DNA from: Actinacidiphila alni | GTDB taxonomy: Bacteria > Actinomycetota > Actinomycetes > Streptomycetales > Streptomycetaceae | NCBI RefSeq assembly: GCF_900112845.1 | Contig: NZ_FONG01000002.1 | Location: 496,001-560,000 of the forward strand | Direction of reading: 5' to 3' | Length of the DNA: 64,000 nucleotides | In this document: positions 49,617 to 57,539 of the stretch, piece by piece | How the letters are laid out: each line of letters starts with the position of its first letter | Numbering within the stretch: the stretch's first letter is position 1 | The notes under the pieces: model-generated | Seen by the model: the letters and a program-made list of their open reading frames with translations, nothing else | Databases searched by the model: none | Told to the model about the DNA's origin: nothing | Translations under genes and position numbers: made by a program

Positions 49617-49997
49617 GTGAACGCGCTGGAGACCGTGCTCGGCGAAATCCATTCCGCCACGGGCGGACCGGAGGCTGCCGCCGCCTCGGGTACGGCACTG
49701 ATCGACGCGGCCACCGGCCTCACCTACGCCGAGGCCGGCGACTGCGCGGCGGCCGGCAGCGGGCACGACGTGTGGCGGCTCCTGGCACTGATCGAGGACG
49801 GCCTCCACCGGGCGGGCGCGGAGGGCGAGTTGGAGAGCGTGACGGTGACCGCCCGCCATACGTACCACCTCGTCAGCGTGCTGCCGCGACAGGGCGGTGA
49901 CCCGGTCCTGCTCTCGGCCGTGCTCGACCGGGCGCACACCAATCCGGCCCTGGCCGCACGGCAGCTCGCGACGGCCGCGGAGGGCCTGTTCGCATGA
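49617..49997 (+). CDS. Roadblock-like protein
   Basis: This 126-aa protein resembles a Roadblock/LC7 fold (NALETVLGEIHSATGGPEAAAASGTALIDAATGLTYAEAGDCAAAGSGHDVWRLLALIEDGL, then VTVTARHTYHLVSVLPRQGGDPVLLSAVLDRAHTNPALAARQLATAAEGLF). I prefer the GTG at 49617 after GAAGGG; GTG 49611 is also possible, and ATG 49533 would add 28 residues that do not look like the family. A promoter-like TTGAAA-16-TACTCT lies at 49560-49587. The stop overlaps the DUF4388-like gene (ATGA). Confidence 0.8.
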   Translation: MNALETVLGEIHSATGGPEAAAASGTALIDAATGLTYAEAGDCAAAGSGHDVWRLLALIEDGLHRAGAEGELESVTVTARHTYHLVSVLPRQGGDPVLLSAVLDRAHTNPALAARQLATAAEGLFA

Positions 49998-50896
49998 CGG
50001 ACGGCACCGGCCGCCGGGAGCCGCGCAATGTGCCGTCGCTCCTCAACGCGCTGCGGCAGGACGGTTTCACCGGGGCGGTCGAGGTGACGGGCGGCGCCGG
50101 CGGCACCCTCTTCCTGCGCGACGGACTGGTCGGCGCGGTGGAGACACCGGCGGCGCCGTCCGCCCGTTCGCTGCTGCTGAAGTCCGGCAGGATCGGCGAG
50201 CCGGACTGGGAGGCGGCGCTCGCCGCGCTGGCCGAAACCGGCGACCTGGCACGGTCGTTGACCGGCCGCGGCCTGGTCTCCGCCGCCGAACTCCACCTCG
50301 TGTGCACCGCCGCGCTCTACGACGGCGCCTTCGCGATGGCGCTGCAACCCGTCACGGGCTGGCGCACCGACGCCGGCCGGGTCCCCGAACTCGCCGCCTG
50401 GCCGGGCCAGGAGCCCGCGCGGCTGGCCGAGGAGACCGCGCTGCGGCAGCGCACGCTGCGCGAACACCTGCCGTCCGTCGCCGAGTTCGCGCGCCGCCCG
50501 GTCCCTCCGGTGTCCGCCGCGGGCCGCGCCGGCCTGGACCGGCTCGGCGCCCGCACCCGTACGGTGCTGCTGCGCGCCGACGGCCGCCGCACACCGCGCG
50601 ACCTCGCGTTCGCGCTGGGCCGCGGGGTGTACCCGGTGCTGCTCGACCTGGCCAGGGCCGCCCCGGGCGGCGCCGGCCGAGCGGCGGAACAGCCCGTACC
50701 CGCCCCGCTGTTGACGGCGCGGGCGGCCGAACCGTACGCCCCGGCCGGCGCCCCTTCCGGTGACCGGCCGCTGCCCCGGCGCGTCCCGGGCGGCAGCGGC
50801 GGACGGCCGCGCGGCCGTACCCAGATACCGAACGCAGGACCACCCGCCCCCGTGAGCGGGACCGGAACCGGCCTCCCCGAGGAGAGTGCACCATGA
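49994..50896 (+). CDS. DUF4388-like (PATAN-type) domain protein
   Basis: This 300-aa protein has an N-terminal domain like DUF4388 (NVPSLLNALRQDGFTGAVEVTGGAGGTLFLRDGLVGAVETPAAPSARSLLLKSGRIGEPDWEAAL), then helical segments and a disordered Pro/Gly/Arg tail from about residue 235. DUF4388/PATAN domains occur with roadblock proteins and GTPases in bacterial polarity and signalling. It overlaps both neighbours by ATGA, so the three genes are translated together. Confidence 0.8.
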   Translation: MTDGTGRREPRNVPSLLNALRQDGFTGAVEVTGGAGGTLFLRDGLVGAVETPAAPSARSLLLKSGRIGEPDWEAALAALAETGDLARSLTGRGLVSAAELHLVCTAALYDGAFAMALQPVTGWRTDAGRVPELAAWPGQEPARLAEETALRQRTLREHLPSVAEFARRPVPPVSAAGRAGLDRLGARTRTVLLRADGRRTPRDLAFALGRGVYPVLLDLARAAPGGAGRAAEQPVPAPLLTARAAEPYAPAGAPSGDRPLPRRVPGGSGGRPRGRTQIPNAGPPAPVSGTGTGLPEESAP

Positions 50897-51273
50897 CCAG
50901 TGCCGCCCCGTACGAAGCGCTCGTCGCCTCGCTCAAGTCCCTGCGCGAGAGCGTGATGGGCGTCAACGAAACGGTGATCTCGACCTCGGACGGGCTGCTG
51001 GTGGCCGCCGACACCGCGACCGCCCAGCCCGAGTCGGTGGCGGCGCTCGCCGCCGCGAGCCTGGGCCTCGGCCGCCGTACGGCCGCGGAGGTCGGCCTCG
51101 GCGGGCTCCGTGAGGTCGTCACCCGCTGCAACGGCGGCTATGTCGTCGTCCTCGCGGTGGGCGACCACGCGCTGCTGGTGATCCTCGCGGACGAGGGCCT
51201 GGACCTGGCGGGACTCCAGCGCGAGTCCCCGGCCACCGTCGACCATTTGCAGTCCCTGCTCAGCGCCGCCTGA
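50893..51273 (+). CDS. Roadblock/LC7 domain protein
   Basis: This 126-aa protein has the fold signature: YEALVASLKSLRESVMGVNETVISTSDGLLVAADTATAQPESVAALAAASLGLGRRTAAEVGLGGLREVVTRCNGGYVVVLAVGDHALLVILADEGLDLAGLQRE. It is the last gene of the three-gene unit. No Ras-like GTPase or histidine kinase, which accompany roadblock proteins in Streptomyces conservons, is encoded nearby. Confidence 0.9.
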   Translation: MTSAAPYEALVASLKSLRESVMGVNETVISTSDGLLVAADTATAQPESVAALAAASLGLGRRTAAEVGLGGLREVVTRCNGGYVVVLAVGDHALLVILADEGLDLAGLQRESPATVDHLQSLLSAA

Positions 51274-51689
51274 CGCGTCCCGTCCCACGGGGCGGCAGAA
51301 CCGTACGCCCCGAACCCCGGGCGCCGGGCCCCGTCTCCCGTACGCCCGCGCCGTCGGAAGCGGTGCGGAAGCGGGCGGTGGGTTACCGCGGAAGCGGCGG
51401 ACGGGGTGGAGTGGTGCTCGTGGGGGCCGGGAGTCCGGGGCGGTCCGCGCGGCGGCCCGCGGGGGCCGACGGCACCGACGCACAGGGGGAACGCGGGATG
51501 CGGAGGAGCCGGTCGGAACCTGCCGGGCACCCGGCCCCCGCCGTCGTCGGCCATGCGCGCACGAGCGGCCGCGAACGTGCCGGCAACCGTACCGGCGACA
51601 CCATCCGCGACCGTACCCGCGACGACATTCGCGAACGTGCCCGCGACCGTATCCGCGACCACACCCGCGAATGCGCCCGCGCCGAGCGG
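51274..51689. repeat. Intergenic region with Arg/Asp-codon-like repeats
   Basis: The 416 bases between convergent genes hold no credible gene. Bases about 51575-51690 are a degenerate tandem array of GCGACCGTACCCGCGA-like units (about 15-18 bp). It ends at the stop of the SARP-macro gene. It could be a satellite or a transcription end zone. Confidence 0.5.
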
Positions 51690-53078
51690 CTATTCGCGGT
51701 CGGCCGTGGCCTCCACCGTGTCGTGTGCGCCCCGCAGCCCCTGGAAGAGCCGTTCGACCGGCGTCAGATCGGTGCCCGCGAGGTCGTCGGGCCGTACGAC
51801 GACGCGCAGTTCGGGCGTGAGCGCGCTGTGCCGGCCGCAGGCGGCGACGAAGGAACCGACGATGAGCGCGGCCAGCTGTCCGCGGTCGAGATCGGTGACG
51901 CGGGCGAGACCGGAGCCGAGCAGCGGGACGGCCAGCGGCCGGAACTGGCCGTGCAGCGCGACCGCGTCCCAGAGCCGGTCGAGGCTGACCCGCAGGTCGT
52001 CCCGGCCGGAGCGGGCCACCAGATCATTGCCGAGCCGGGAGTACGCGGTGGCGAACACCCGCCGCCCGCCGACCGGTACGGCCACGGTGGTGCCCACCGG
52101 ATAGCGCACCCGCCGGCCGCGCGGCTTGGCGCGCACGCTCTCCGTGCCGACCGGCGGGACCGCCCGCAGCGCGGCCCGCAACTTCTCGTCCAGCAGCCGC
52201 CGCTGCCCGAGGAAGAGCCGGTCCACGAGCTGGCCCTGCACACTGCCCCGGCTGATGACGACGTCCTCGCCGGTGTCGGTGTCGAAGGTGTCGGTGAAGC
52301 CGACCACGAGATTGGCGTCGCCCTGCTCGAACACATCGCCCTGCACCAGCACCACATCGACCCGCCGGCCGGTCAACGGCACCGCGTGCCGCAGCAGTTC
52401 TGCGCCGTGCCGGGCCCGCAGCGCCGCCCGCAGCGACTCCAGGGTGCGGGCCGCGTCCGGGTCGTCGGGGTGGTCGCGGACGATCGACTCGGCGACAGGC
52501 AGCGCGAGATCGGGCCGCCCCAGTTCGGTCCGCGCGCGGACCAGGCCGCGCCGGGCGGCGTCCTGGAGTGTGACCAGACGCCGGATGAAGGGGTCGGCGA
52601 ACTCCTCCCCGTTGACCTCGGCCAGCGGCCGGCCGCGCACCAGCTCCAGCGCCTCGGCCAGCCGGTGCGCCGCGGTCGCGGGCGGCGCGAGCAGCGCGTC
52701 GCCGACGGTCGCGGTGAACCGCGCGCAGTCCAGCTCCTCGGGACGCGCCGCAAGGCGGTACGCCGTCTCCGCACCGCCGACGGTCACCTGCTGTTCGGTG
52801 CGCAGCAGCCGGGCGGCGGTGCCGTCCTGTGCCGGGTCGAGGGCGCGCCGCAGTTCCAGGACCCGCTTTTGCACCTCATTGCGGCTGCGCTGTGCCTGAT
52901 GCCGCGGCTCGTCCGCCAACCCCCAGACATCGCGGCGCAGTTGACGTACGGGCACGGCCTCGCCGTCGGCCGCCACCAGCCGCACCAGCAGCCGCGTGGT
53001 CAGCGGCGTCAGCCGTACCGCATTGCCGTCGACTTCGAGCCGCAGCGGCCCGAGCACGTGAATTCCGATGCGTGCCAT
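51690..53078 (-). CDS. SARP-type regulator (wHTH-BTAD) fused to a ThsA-like macro domain
   Basis: This 462-aa protein has an OmpR-like DNA-binding domain (about 1-110; HVLGPLRLEVDGNAVRLTPLTTRLLVRLVAADGEAV), a bacterial transcriptional activation domain (about 115-230) and a macro-like domain (about 240-445; VLVQGDVFEQGDANLVVGFTDTFDTDTGEDVVISRGSVQGQLVD). The last matches the DUF6430/ThsA-macro group, and its paralogue is in the divergent gene at 53161. SARPs activate biosynthetic gene sets; a macro domain would bind an ADP-ribose-type nucleotide. The fusion suggests a signal-responsive activator. ATG 53078 follows GGGGAAG. Confidence 0.85.
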   Translation of the reverse strand: MARIGIHVLGPLRLEVDGNAVRLTPLTTRLLVRLVAADGEAVPVRQLRRDVWGLADEPRHQAQRSRNEVQKRVLELRRALDPAQDGTAARLLRTEQQVTVGGAETAYRLAARPEELDCARFTATVGDALLAPPATAAHRLAEALELVRGRPLAEVNGEEFADPFIRRLVTLQDAARRGLVRARTELGRPDLALPVAESIVRDHPDDPDAARTLESLRAALRARHGAELLRHAVPLTGRRVDVVLVQGDVFEQGDANLVVGFTDTFDTDTGEDVVISRGSVQGQLVDRLFLGQRRLLDEKLRAALRAVPPVGTESVRAKPRGRRVRYPVGTTVAVPVGGRRVFATAYSRLGNDLVARSGRDDLRVSLDRLWDAVALHGQFRPLAVPLLGSGLARVTDLDRGQLAALIVGSFVAACGRHSALTPELRVVVRPDDLAGTDLTPVERLFQGLRGAHDTVEATADRE

Positions 53079-53160
53079 TGCTTCCCCACTCATATCGGCC
53101 GGTCGCGCCGCATCCCCCCCGGGAGCGATTCCCAGATTAGCAACTCGGCAAGGCAATTCC

Positions 53161-54114
53161 ATGAGTTCGGCTGATCCCGCCGGGCGGATACGGACGCGCG
53201 TACGGACACCTGTACGGACGCGGGTACGGACCCGGCCGCGACTGACGCGCCGGGCACAGCAGATCTTCGCGCGCAATACGATTGCCGCATTCGGCGGAAT
53301 TTCCGCGGCACTTCAGTTCGTGGCGCAGTTCTTCCCGGACAGCACTCCCGGTCCTGGCCCGGCCGCGGTCTCGGTGACGGCCGGGTCGGTGGCGGTGTGC
53401 GTGCTGTGGGGGGCCGTACGGGCGCGGCCGGTGCGGCGGGTGCGGCAGGAATTCCGGCGGCCGGACATGACGGTGACGGTCGTGGCGGGCGATCTGTTCG
53501 AGCAGACCGACGCGCATCTGGTGGTCGGCTTCACCGACACCTTCGACACCTCGGCGGCCGGCGGCCTGGTCATCCACGACGCCAGCGTGCAGGGCCAGCT
53601 GACCGCCCGCCGCTACGACGGCGACCCGGCCCTGCTGGACGCCGAACTCGCCCTCGCGCTGGCCCCGTTCACCCCCGCCGCGCGCGAGGAGCGGGAGCGC
53701 AAGCCGCTCGGCAAGCTCGACCGGTATCCGCTCGGTACCGTCGCGGTGCTCGGCGCCCGGCCGCGGCTGACCTTCGCCGCCGCCTACTCCCGGATGGGCA
53801 ACGACCTCGTGGCGTCCTCCGGCGTGGCGGACCTCGTGGTCAGCCTCAACCGGCTGTGGGACACCGTCGGCCGCTACGCGCGGTCCGACACGGTGGCCAT
53901 GCCGCTGGTCGGCGCGGGGCTGTCCCGGCTGGACTTCCTGGACCGCGAGAGCCTGCTGCGGCTGATCCTGATGTCCTTCATCGCCCGTTCGCGCGAGGGC
54001 GCCGTCTGCCGCGAACTGCGCCTGGTGATCAGGCCCGCCGACCTGGAGCGGATCAACATGCCCGAAGTCGCCGCTTTCCTGCGGACGTTGGCGACGGGCG
54101 TGGAGGGCGCGTGA
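53161..54114 (+). CDS. Two-TM protein with ThsA-like macro domain (DUF6430)
   Basis: This 317-aa protein has a basic Arg/Thr repeat N-terminus (IRTRVRTPVRTRVRTRPRL), two membrane helices (NTIAAFGGISAALQFVAQFF and AAVSVTAGSVAVCVLWGAV) and a macro domain (about 102-310; VTVVAGDLFEQTDAHLVVGFTDTFDTSAAGG, SVQGQL, AAAYSRMGNDLVA, VAMPLVGAGLSRL). This is the layout of the type II Thoeris effector ThsA, where the macro domain senses a TIR-made ADP-ribose signal and the helices damage the membrane. It is convergent with a TIR-like gene 93 bases away. ATG 53161 follows GGCAAGGC. Confidence 0.85.
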   Translation: MSSADPAGRIRTRVRTPVRTRVRTRPRLTRRAQQIFARNTIAAFGGISAALQFVAQFFPDSTPGPGPAAVSVTAGSVAVCVLWGAVRARPVRRVRQEFRRPDMTVTVVAGDLFEQTDAHLVVGFTDTFDTSAAGGLVIHDASVQGQLTARRYDGDPALLDAELALALAPFTPAAREERERKPLGKLDRYPLGTVAVLGARPRLTFAAAYSRMGNDLVASSGVADLVVSLNRLWDTVGRYARSDTVAMPLVGAGLSRLDFLDRESLLRLILMSFIARSREGAVCRELRLVIRPADLERINMPEVAAFLRTLATGVEGA

Positions 54115-54156
54115 GACCCCTGCCGGGGCAGACGGAGGCGGGCGGCCCGTACGCGG

Positions 54157-54188
54157 AGGCGGGCGGCCCCGTAAAGGACCGCCCGCCT
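54157..54188. terminator. Bidirectional hairpin between macro and TIR genes
   Basis: AGGCGGGCGG (54157-54166) pairs with CCGCCCGCCT (54179-54188). A direct repeat of GGAGGCGGGCGGCCC precedes it. It separates two convergent genes. Confidence 0.7.
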
Positions 54189-54206
54189 GGTGGATGTGAC
54201 GCTACG

Positions 54207-54920
54207 TCAGGGCAGCCGCCGGTACGCCGACAGGTTCTGGAAGTACGACGTCTCCCGCCAGTCGGGGCGCGCGTCGTCCACCAGGCATCCGGCGCCCTTC
54301 AGCCGGGCGACGATCTTCTCCAGCGAGGTCGTCGAGCCGTCGAAGCGGATGACGTTGAGGCCCTCGATGTCGGTGGCGTGCCGCAGCCGCCCGACCTCGA
54401 CGAGGATGGTCCGCTCCGGGTAGGCCATCAGCACCATGCCCAGTTCGATCAGCACGTTCTGCCGCGGCTGCCCGGTGTACTGCACCTCGTCCACCCGCTC
54501 GTAGTCGCCGAGGAGTTCGGGGTGCAGCTTGGCGGTGTCGTCCGGGGTCAGCAGCACGATCGCGGCCTGCGCCAGCGACGGCGCGTTCGCCACCACCTCG
54601 CCGATGTACGGCGCCGTTTTCCCGGTGGCCCGCACCAGCTCCTCCCACTCCAGCGGGCGCAGGTCGAGCCGCCGCAGCAGCCCGAAGGTCGCCTGCCGCA
54701 TCTGCTCGTCCCGGCCGTGCACGACGAAGACATTGCGGGCGCGGCTGCTGCTCAGTCCCGCCGGTACGGGTACGGGCGCCGGGGCCGGCTCGTGTGCCGT
54801 TTCGGGTGCCTGCGCGGGCCGCGGGGGAGCGGCCGGCCCGTTGTTGTTGTAACTGATGTTGCTGTGCCCGCTGCCGGAGACGTTCTGGCTCTGGTCGTGA
54901 TAACGCGCCGTGTCGCTCAT
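54207..54920 (-). CDS. TIR-like (CAP12/Pycsar-effector type) protein with N-terminal peptide tag
   Basis: This 237-aa protein has a tag SQNVSGSGHSNISYNNN (11-27), a Pro/Ala linker and a TIR-like domain (about 62-215): RNVFVVHGRDEQMRQATFGLLRRLDLRPLEWEELV (Glu91-94 region, candidate NADase Glu), APYIGEVVANAPSLAQAAIVLLTPDD and RQNVLIELGMVLMAYPERTILVEVG. This family cleaves NAD+ in anti-phage systems. It starts 4 bases after the stop of the neighbouring membrane protein, which ends with the same 17-residue tag. It could act as a sensor or effector. Confidence 0.87.
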   Translation of the reverse strand: MSDTARYHDQSQNVSGSGHSNISYNNNGPAAPPRPAQAPETAHEPAPAPVPVPAGLSSSRARNVFVVHGRDEQMRQATFGLLRRLDLRPLEWEELVRATGKTAPYIGEVVANAPSLAQAAIVLLTPDDTAKLHPELLGDYERVDEVQYTGQPRQNVLIELGMVLMAYPERTILVEVGRLRHATDIEGLNVIRFDGSTTSLEKIVARLKGAGCLVDDARPDWRETSYFQNLSAYRRLP

Positions 54921-54924
54921 GCGG

Positions 54925-56562
54925 TCAGTCCCCCTGGCTCTGCGCCGGGCCGGAATCGGCCGACGGATTGTTGTTGTAGCTGATGTTGCTGTGACCCGAG
55001 CCGGATACGTTCTGGCTCTTGTCCTCGTAATTGAGGATGTTGTTCTGCGCCCGGTCGTGATCGGCGAGATCGACGTTGTGCTCGGAGAGGAAGGTGCGAA
55101 TGATCTCCAGCAGTCGGCGTTCCACGATCTGCTTGTACTTCAGGGCGTCGGACTTCTGGAAGAAATGGTGGTAGTGGTCGTTGGTCGCCATCTCCCGGAC
55201 GCTCATCAGGGCACCGCAGTTCACGGACTTCGTGACGTAACGGCCAAGCCTGAATTCGCTGCTGTCCTCCCTCTTCTCCGCCGCCTCGATCCGGATCGCG
55301 CGGCTGCCGCGCCGCGCGGGCCGTACCAGGGTGCGCAGCGACGACGGCAGGGCGCCTTCGGGCAGCACCCGCAGCGGCCACAGCCACAGCGACAGGACCG
55401 AACGCGGCGCGGCCGTCGCCATGTCCCAGGCGACCTTCACTGCCAGCCGCGCGTCGAAGGCGTCGGGCAGCCGGTCGACCAGGTGGAAGTCCTCCACGAG
55501 CGGCCCGAGCACGTACGGGTAGAACTCGGTGTGCAGCGTGTTTCCCTTGAGGTCGAAGCCGACGAAGATCGAGGTCACCAACTCCTCGTTCCACGACCCG
55601 ATCCGGACGCACAGGTACTCGCGCGCCGAGTCGTAGTCCTCGCGCCAGTGCACCGCGGGCAGGTCGTCCATGCCGGGCAGCTGCGACCAACCGGTGCCGC
55701 GGGTACGGTCGTTGGTGCGGATCGCGGTCGTGAAGCGGCGCCGCTCGACGGTCAGCCCCTCGATGCGCTCGTCCTGCCGGGTCTCCTCGCGCAGCTCCGC
55801 GGCCATCCGCTCCGCGACGTAGGCGGTGATCCCGTCCACGGTGAAGGGGATGACGGTCTTGCGCTGCTCGGTGTCGAGGCCGGGGCCCTGACCCTGCGGA
55901 TCGCCGGACCGCGTGCCGTCCCTGTCCTTGGGGATGACGCGCAATTGCCGTGCGCCGAGCAGGAGTTGGGCGTTCGACCAGTCGGACATCGGCTCGCCCG
56001 CGCCGACGAACGGGCGGAAGCCGCCGTAGAAGACGAGGCTGTCGCTCACCGACTGCTCGCGGTCGATCTTGCGCGCGAGCGCCGGGGTGAGCGCGCCGGC
56101 GACCGGGTGCGCGCCGTCGAAACCGCCGTCCTCGGTGGTCTCCTTGAGTCGTGTCATCAGGGTGTGCAGCGTGACGACGCGGCGCAGATACGCCGCCGCC
56201 CACACCAGCCAGCACACCAGCAGCAGCCCGAAGGTGCCGCCGACCGCGCCGCCGTTGACCAGCAGCAGGCCGACCGCCACCGCGCCGCCGCTCAGCCACA
56301 GTTGCATCCGGCGCAGCCGCCGCGCGGCCAGCGCGTGCGCGAGCACGGTCACGGCGTCGTAGCCGTACGAGGGCGCGACCACCCGGAAGCGGTTGCGCGC
56401 CAACTCCCTGATCACGGTGTTCCGGTAGACCGGATGGAGATACGTCCCCGCCGACAGCAGGCGGGTGGCCTTCGTCCGCGCGTACGCCCGCGCGGCGGGT
56501 GGCACGCCCGGCGGTTCCGGGGGTTCGGGCGGTCGGGGCTGCGGCGGCCGGGTCATGGTCAC
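54925..56562 (-). CDS. Two-TM protein of unknown function with C-terminal peptide tag
   Basis: This 545-aa protein has a Pro-rich N-terminus, two membrane helices at about 85-130 (LWLSGGAVAVGLLLVNGGAV and TFGLLLVCWLVWAAAYL) and a large soluble part with conserved-looking blocks (SDSLVFYGGFRPFVGAGEPMSDW, VRIGSWNEELVTSIFVGFDLKGNTLHTEFYPYVLGPLVEDFHLVD, HYHHFFQKSDALKYKQIVERRLLEIIRTFL). The tag SQNVSGSGHSNISYNNN sits at 516-532. I do not know a function. GTG 56562 is preferred (AGGAG 10 bases upstream). It is directly coupled to the TIR gene. Confidence 0.75.
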   Translation of the reverse strand: MTMTRPPQPRPPEPPEPPGVPPAARAYARTKATRLLSAGTYLHPVYRNTVIRELARNRFRVVAPSYGYDAVTVLAHALAARRLRRMQLWLSGGAVAVGLLLVNGGAVGGTFGLLLVCWLVWAAAYLRRVVTLHTLMTRLKETTEDGGFDGAHPVAGALTPALARKIDREQSVSDSLVFYGGFRPFVGAGEPMSDWSNAQLLLGARQLRVIPKDRDGTRSGDPQGQGPGLDTEQRKTVIPFTVDGITAYVAERMAAELREETRQDERIEGLTVERRRFTTAIRTNDRTRGTGWSQLPGMDDLPAVHWREDYDSAREYLCVRIGSWNEELVTSIFVGFDLKGNTLHTEFYPYVLGPLVEDFHLVDRLPDAFDARLAVKVAWDMATAAPRSVLSLWLWPLRVLPEGALPSSLRTLVRPARRGSRAIRIEAAEKREDSSEFRLGRYVTKSVNCGALMSVREMATNDHYHHFFQKSDALKYKQIVERRLLEIIRTFLSEHNVDLADHDRAQNNILNYEDKSQNVSGSGHSNISYNNNPSADSGPAQSQGD

Positions 56563-56647
56563 GGTGCATCGGCTCCTGTCTCCGGCCGTACGGGTACGGC
56601 GGCGGCTCGGACGTCGGGGTACGGGCGGTGTGCGGGTACGGCGGCGG

Positions 56648-57430
56648 TCAGCCGGCCGGGGTCGCGGTGCCGCTGACGATCACGCCGTCGCTGACGGTGT
56701 AGGCGGCGTCGTACGACTGCGTCGTGCCATCCGTCTGCGTGGCGTCGAGCGTCAGCCGTACGACCTGGCCGGCGGCGGCCGGTTCCACGGAGACGACGGA
56801 GACGGTGTCGTGCTCGGTGGTGGCGTAGCCGCGCACGAAGGTGTCGTAGTCGCTGTCGAGGTTCTGCCCGCCGAGCCGCCAAGCCGTGGGCCAGTCACGG
56901 TTGTTGATGGCGTCGAAGTACGCGGCGACCACGGCGCGCGGGTCGTCGGCGGGCGTGGCGGTGCCGGTGTCCGTGTCCGTGCTTGCGTCCGTGGTGGTCC
57001 CCGGATCCGGGGCCGACGGGTCGCCGAAGAGGCTGCCGGGCGTATCGGTCGCGGGATCGGCGGTGGCGGTGTCCGGGTCGCCGTAGGTGTCCTGGACCTC
57101 CGCCGAGGGAGGGGTCCAGGACGGCAGCAGGCTCCCGGACCGCGTCCCGTCGTCATCGCCGGTGGTGGTGCCCCCGGACCACGGGGAACCGGCACCCGCG
57201 CCGGACCCGGAGCCGCCCGACCCGGCGCCGACCAGACCGAGCACGACGATCAGCAGCAGCGGCACCGCGATCACGGTCAGCCCCCAGGTGCGCGCGGCCC
57301 CCGCCCCCGGTATCAGCCCCACCCCCCGATAGGGCACCGGCTTGCCCCCGTAAGGCGCCGCCGCCGGCGGCTCGGGCGGCTGCGCGGAATTCGACAGCGT
57401 GTGCGCGTGTGGCAGACCGGGGTCGCTCAT
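56648..57430 (-). CDS. Single-pass membrane protein, Thr/Asp-rich
   Basis: This 260-aa protein has a cytoplasmic Pro-rich N-terminus, one helix (TWGLTVIAVPLLLIVVLGLVGAG), a Gly/Ser/Asp/Thr linker of about 100 residues (DPDTATADPATDTPGS) and an outer domain of about 100 residues (PRAVVAAYFDAINNRDWPTAWRLGGQNL...YDTFVRGYATTEHDTVSVVSVEP) typical of NTF2/SnoaL-like extracellular domains in actinobacterial membrane proteins. ATG 57430 follows TTGGAG. Its role in the island is unclear. Confidence 0.75.
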   Translation of the reverse strand: MSDPGLPHAHTLSNSAQPPEPPAAAPYGGKPVPYRGVGLIPGAGAARTWGLTVIAVPLLLIVVLGLVGAGSGGSGSGAGAGSPWSGGTTTGDDDGTRSGSLLPSWTPPSAEVQDTYGDPDTATADPATDTPGSLFGDPSAPDPGTTTDASTDTDTGTATPADDPRAVVAAYFDAINNRDWPTAWRLGGQNLDSDYDTFVRGYATTEHDTVSVVSVEPAAAGQVVRLTLDATQTDGTTQSYDAAYTVSDGVIVSGTATPAG

Positions 57431-57539
57431 GGACCGCTCCAACGTTCGTCGTGCGCCGGTGTGACCCCCGCATGCGACCAGCCCCGCCGCTTCCCCGGCC
57501 AGATCCCGCCCGCTTCCGATCCGCTTCCGCGGCGGCGCG

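Noticed and set aside
51138..51662. Minus-strand ORF with AGTVA repeats between the roadblock and SARP-macro genes
   Set aside because: Its repeats come from the DNA array at 51575-51690 and the rest is antisense to the roadblock gene with shadow composition.
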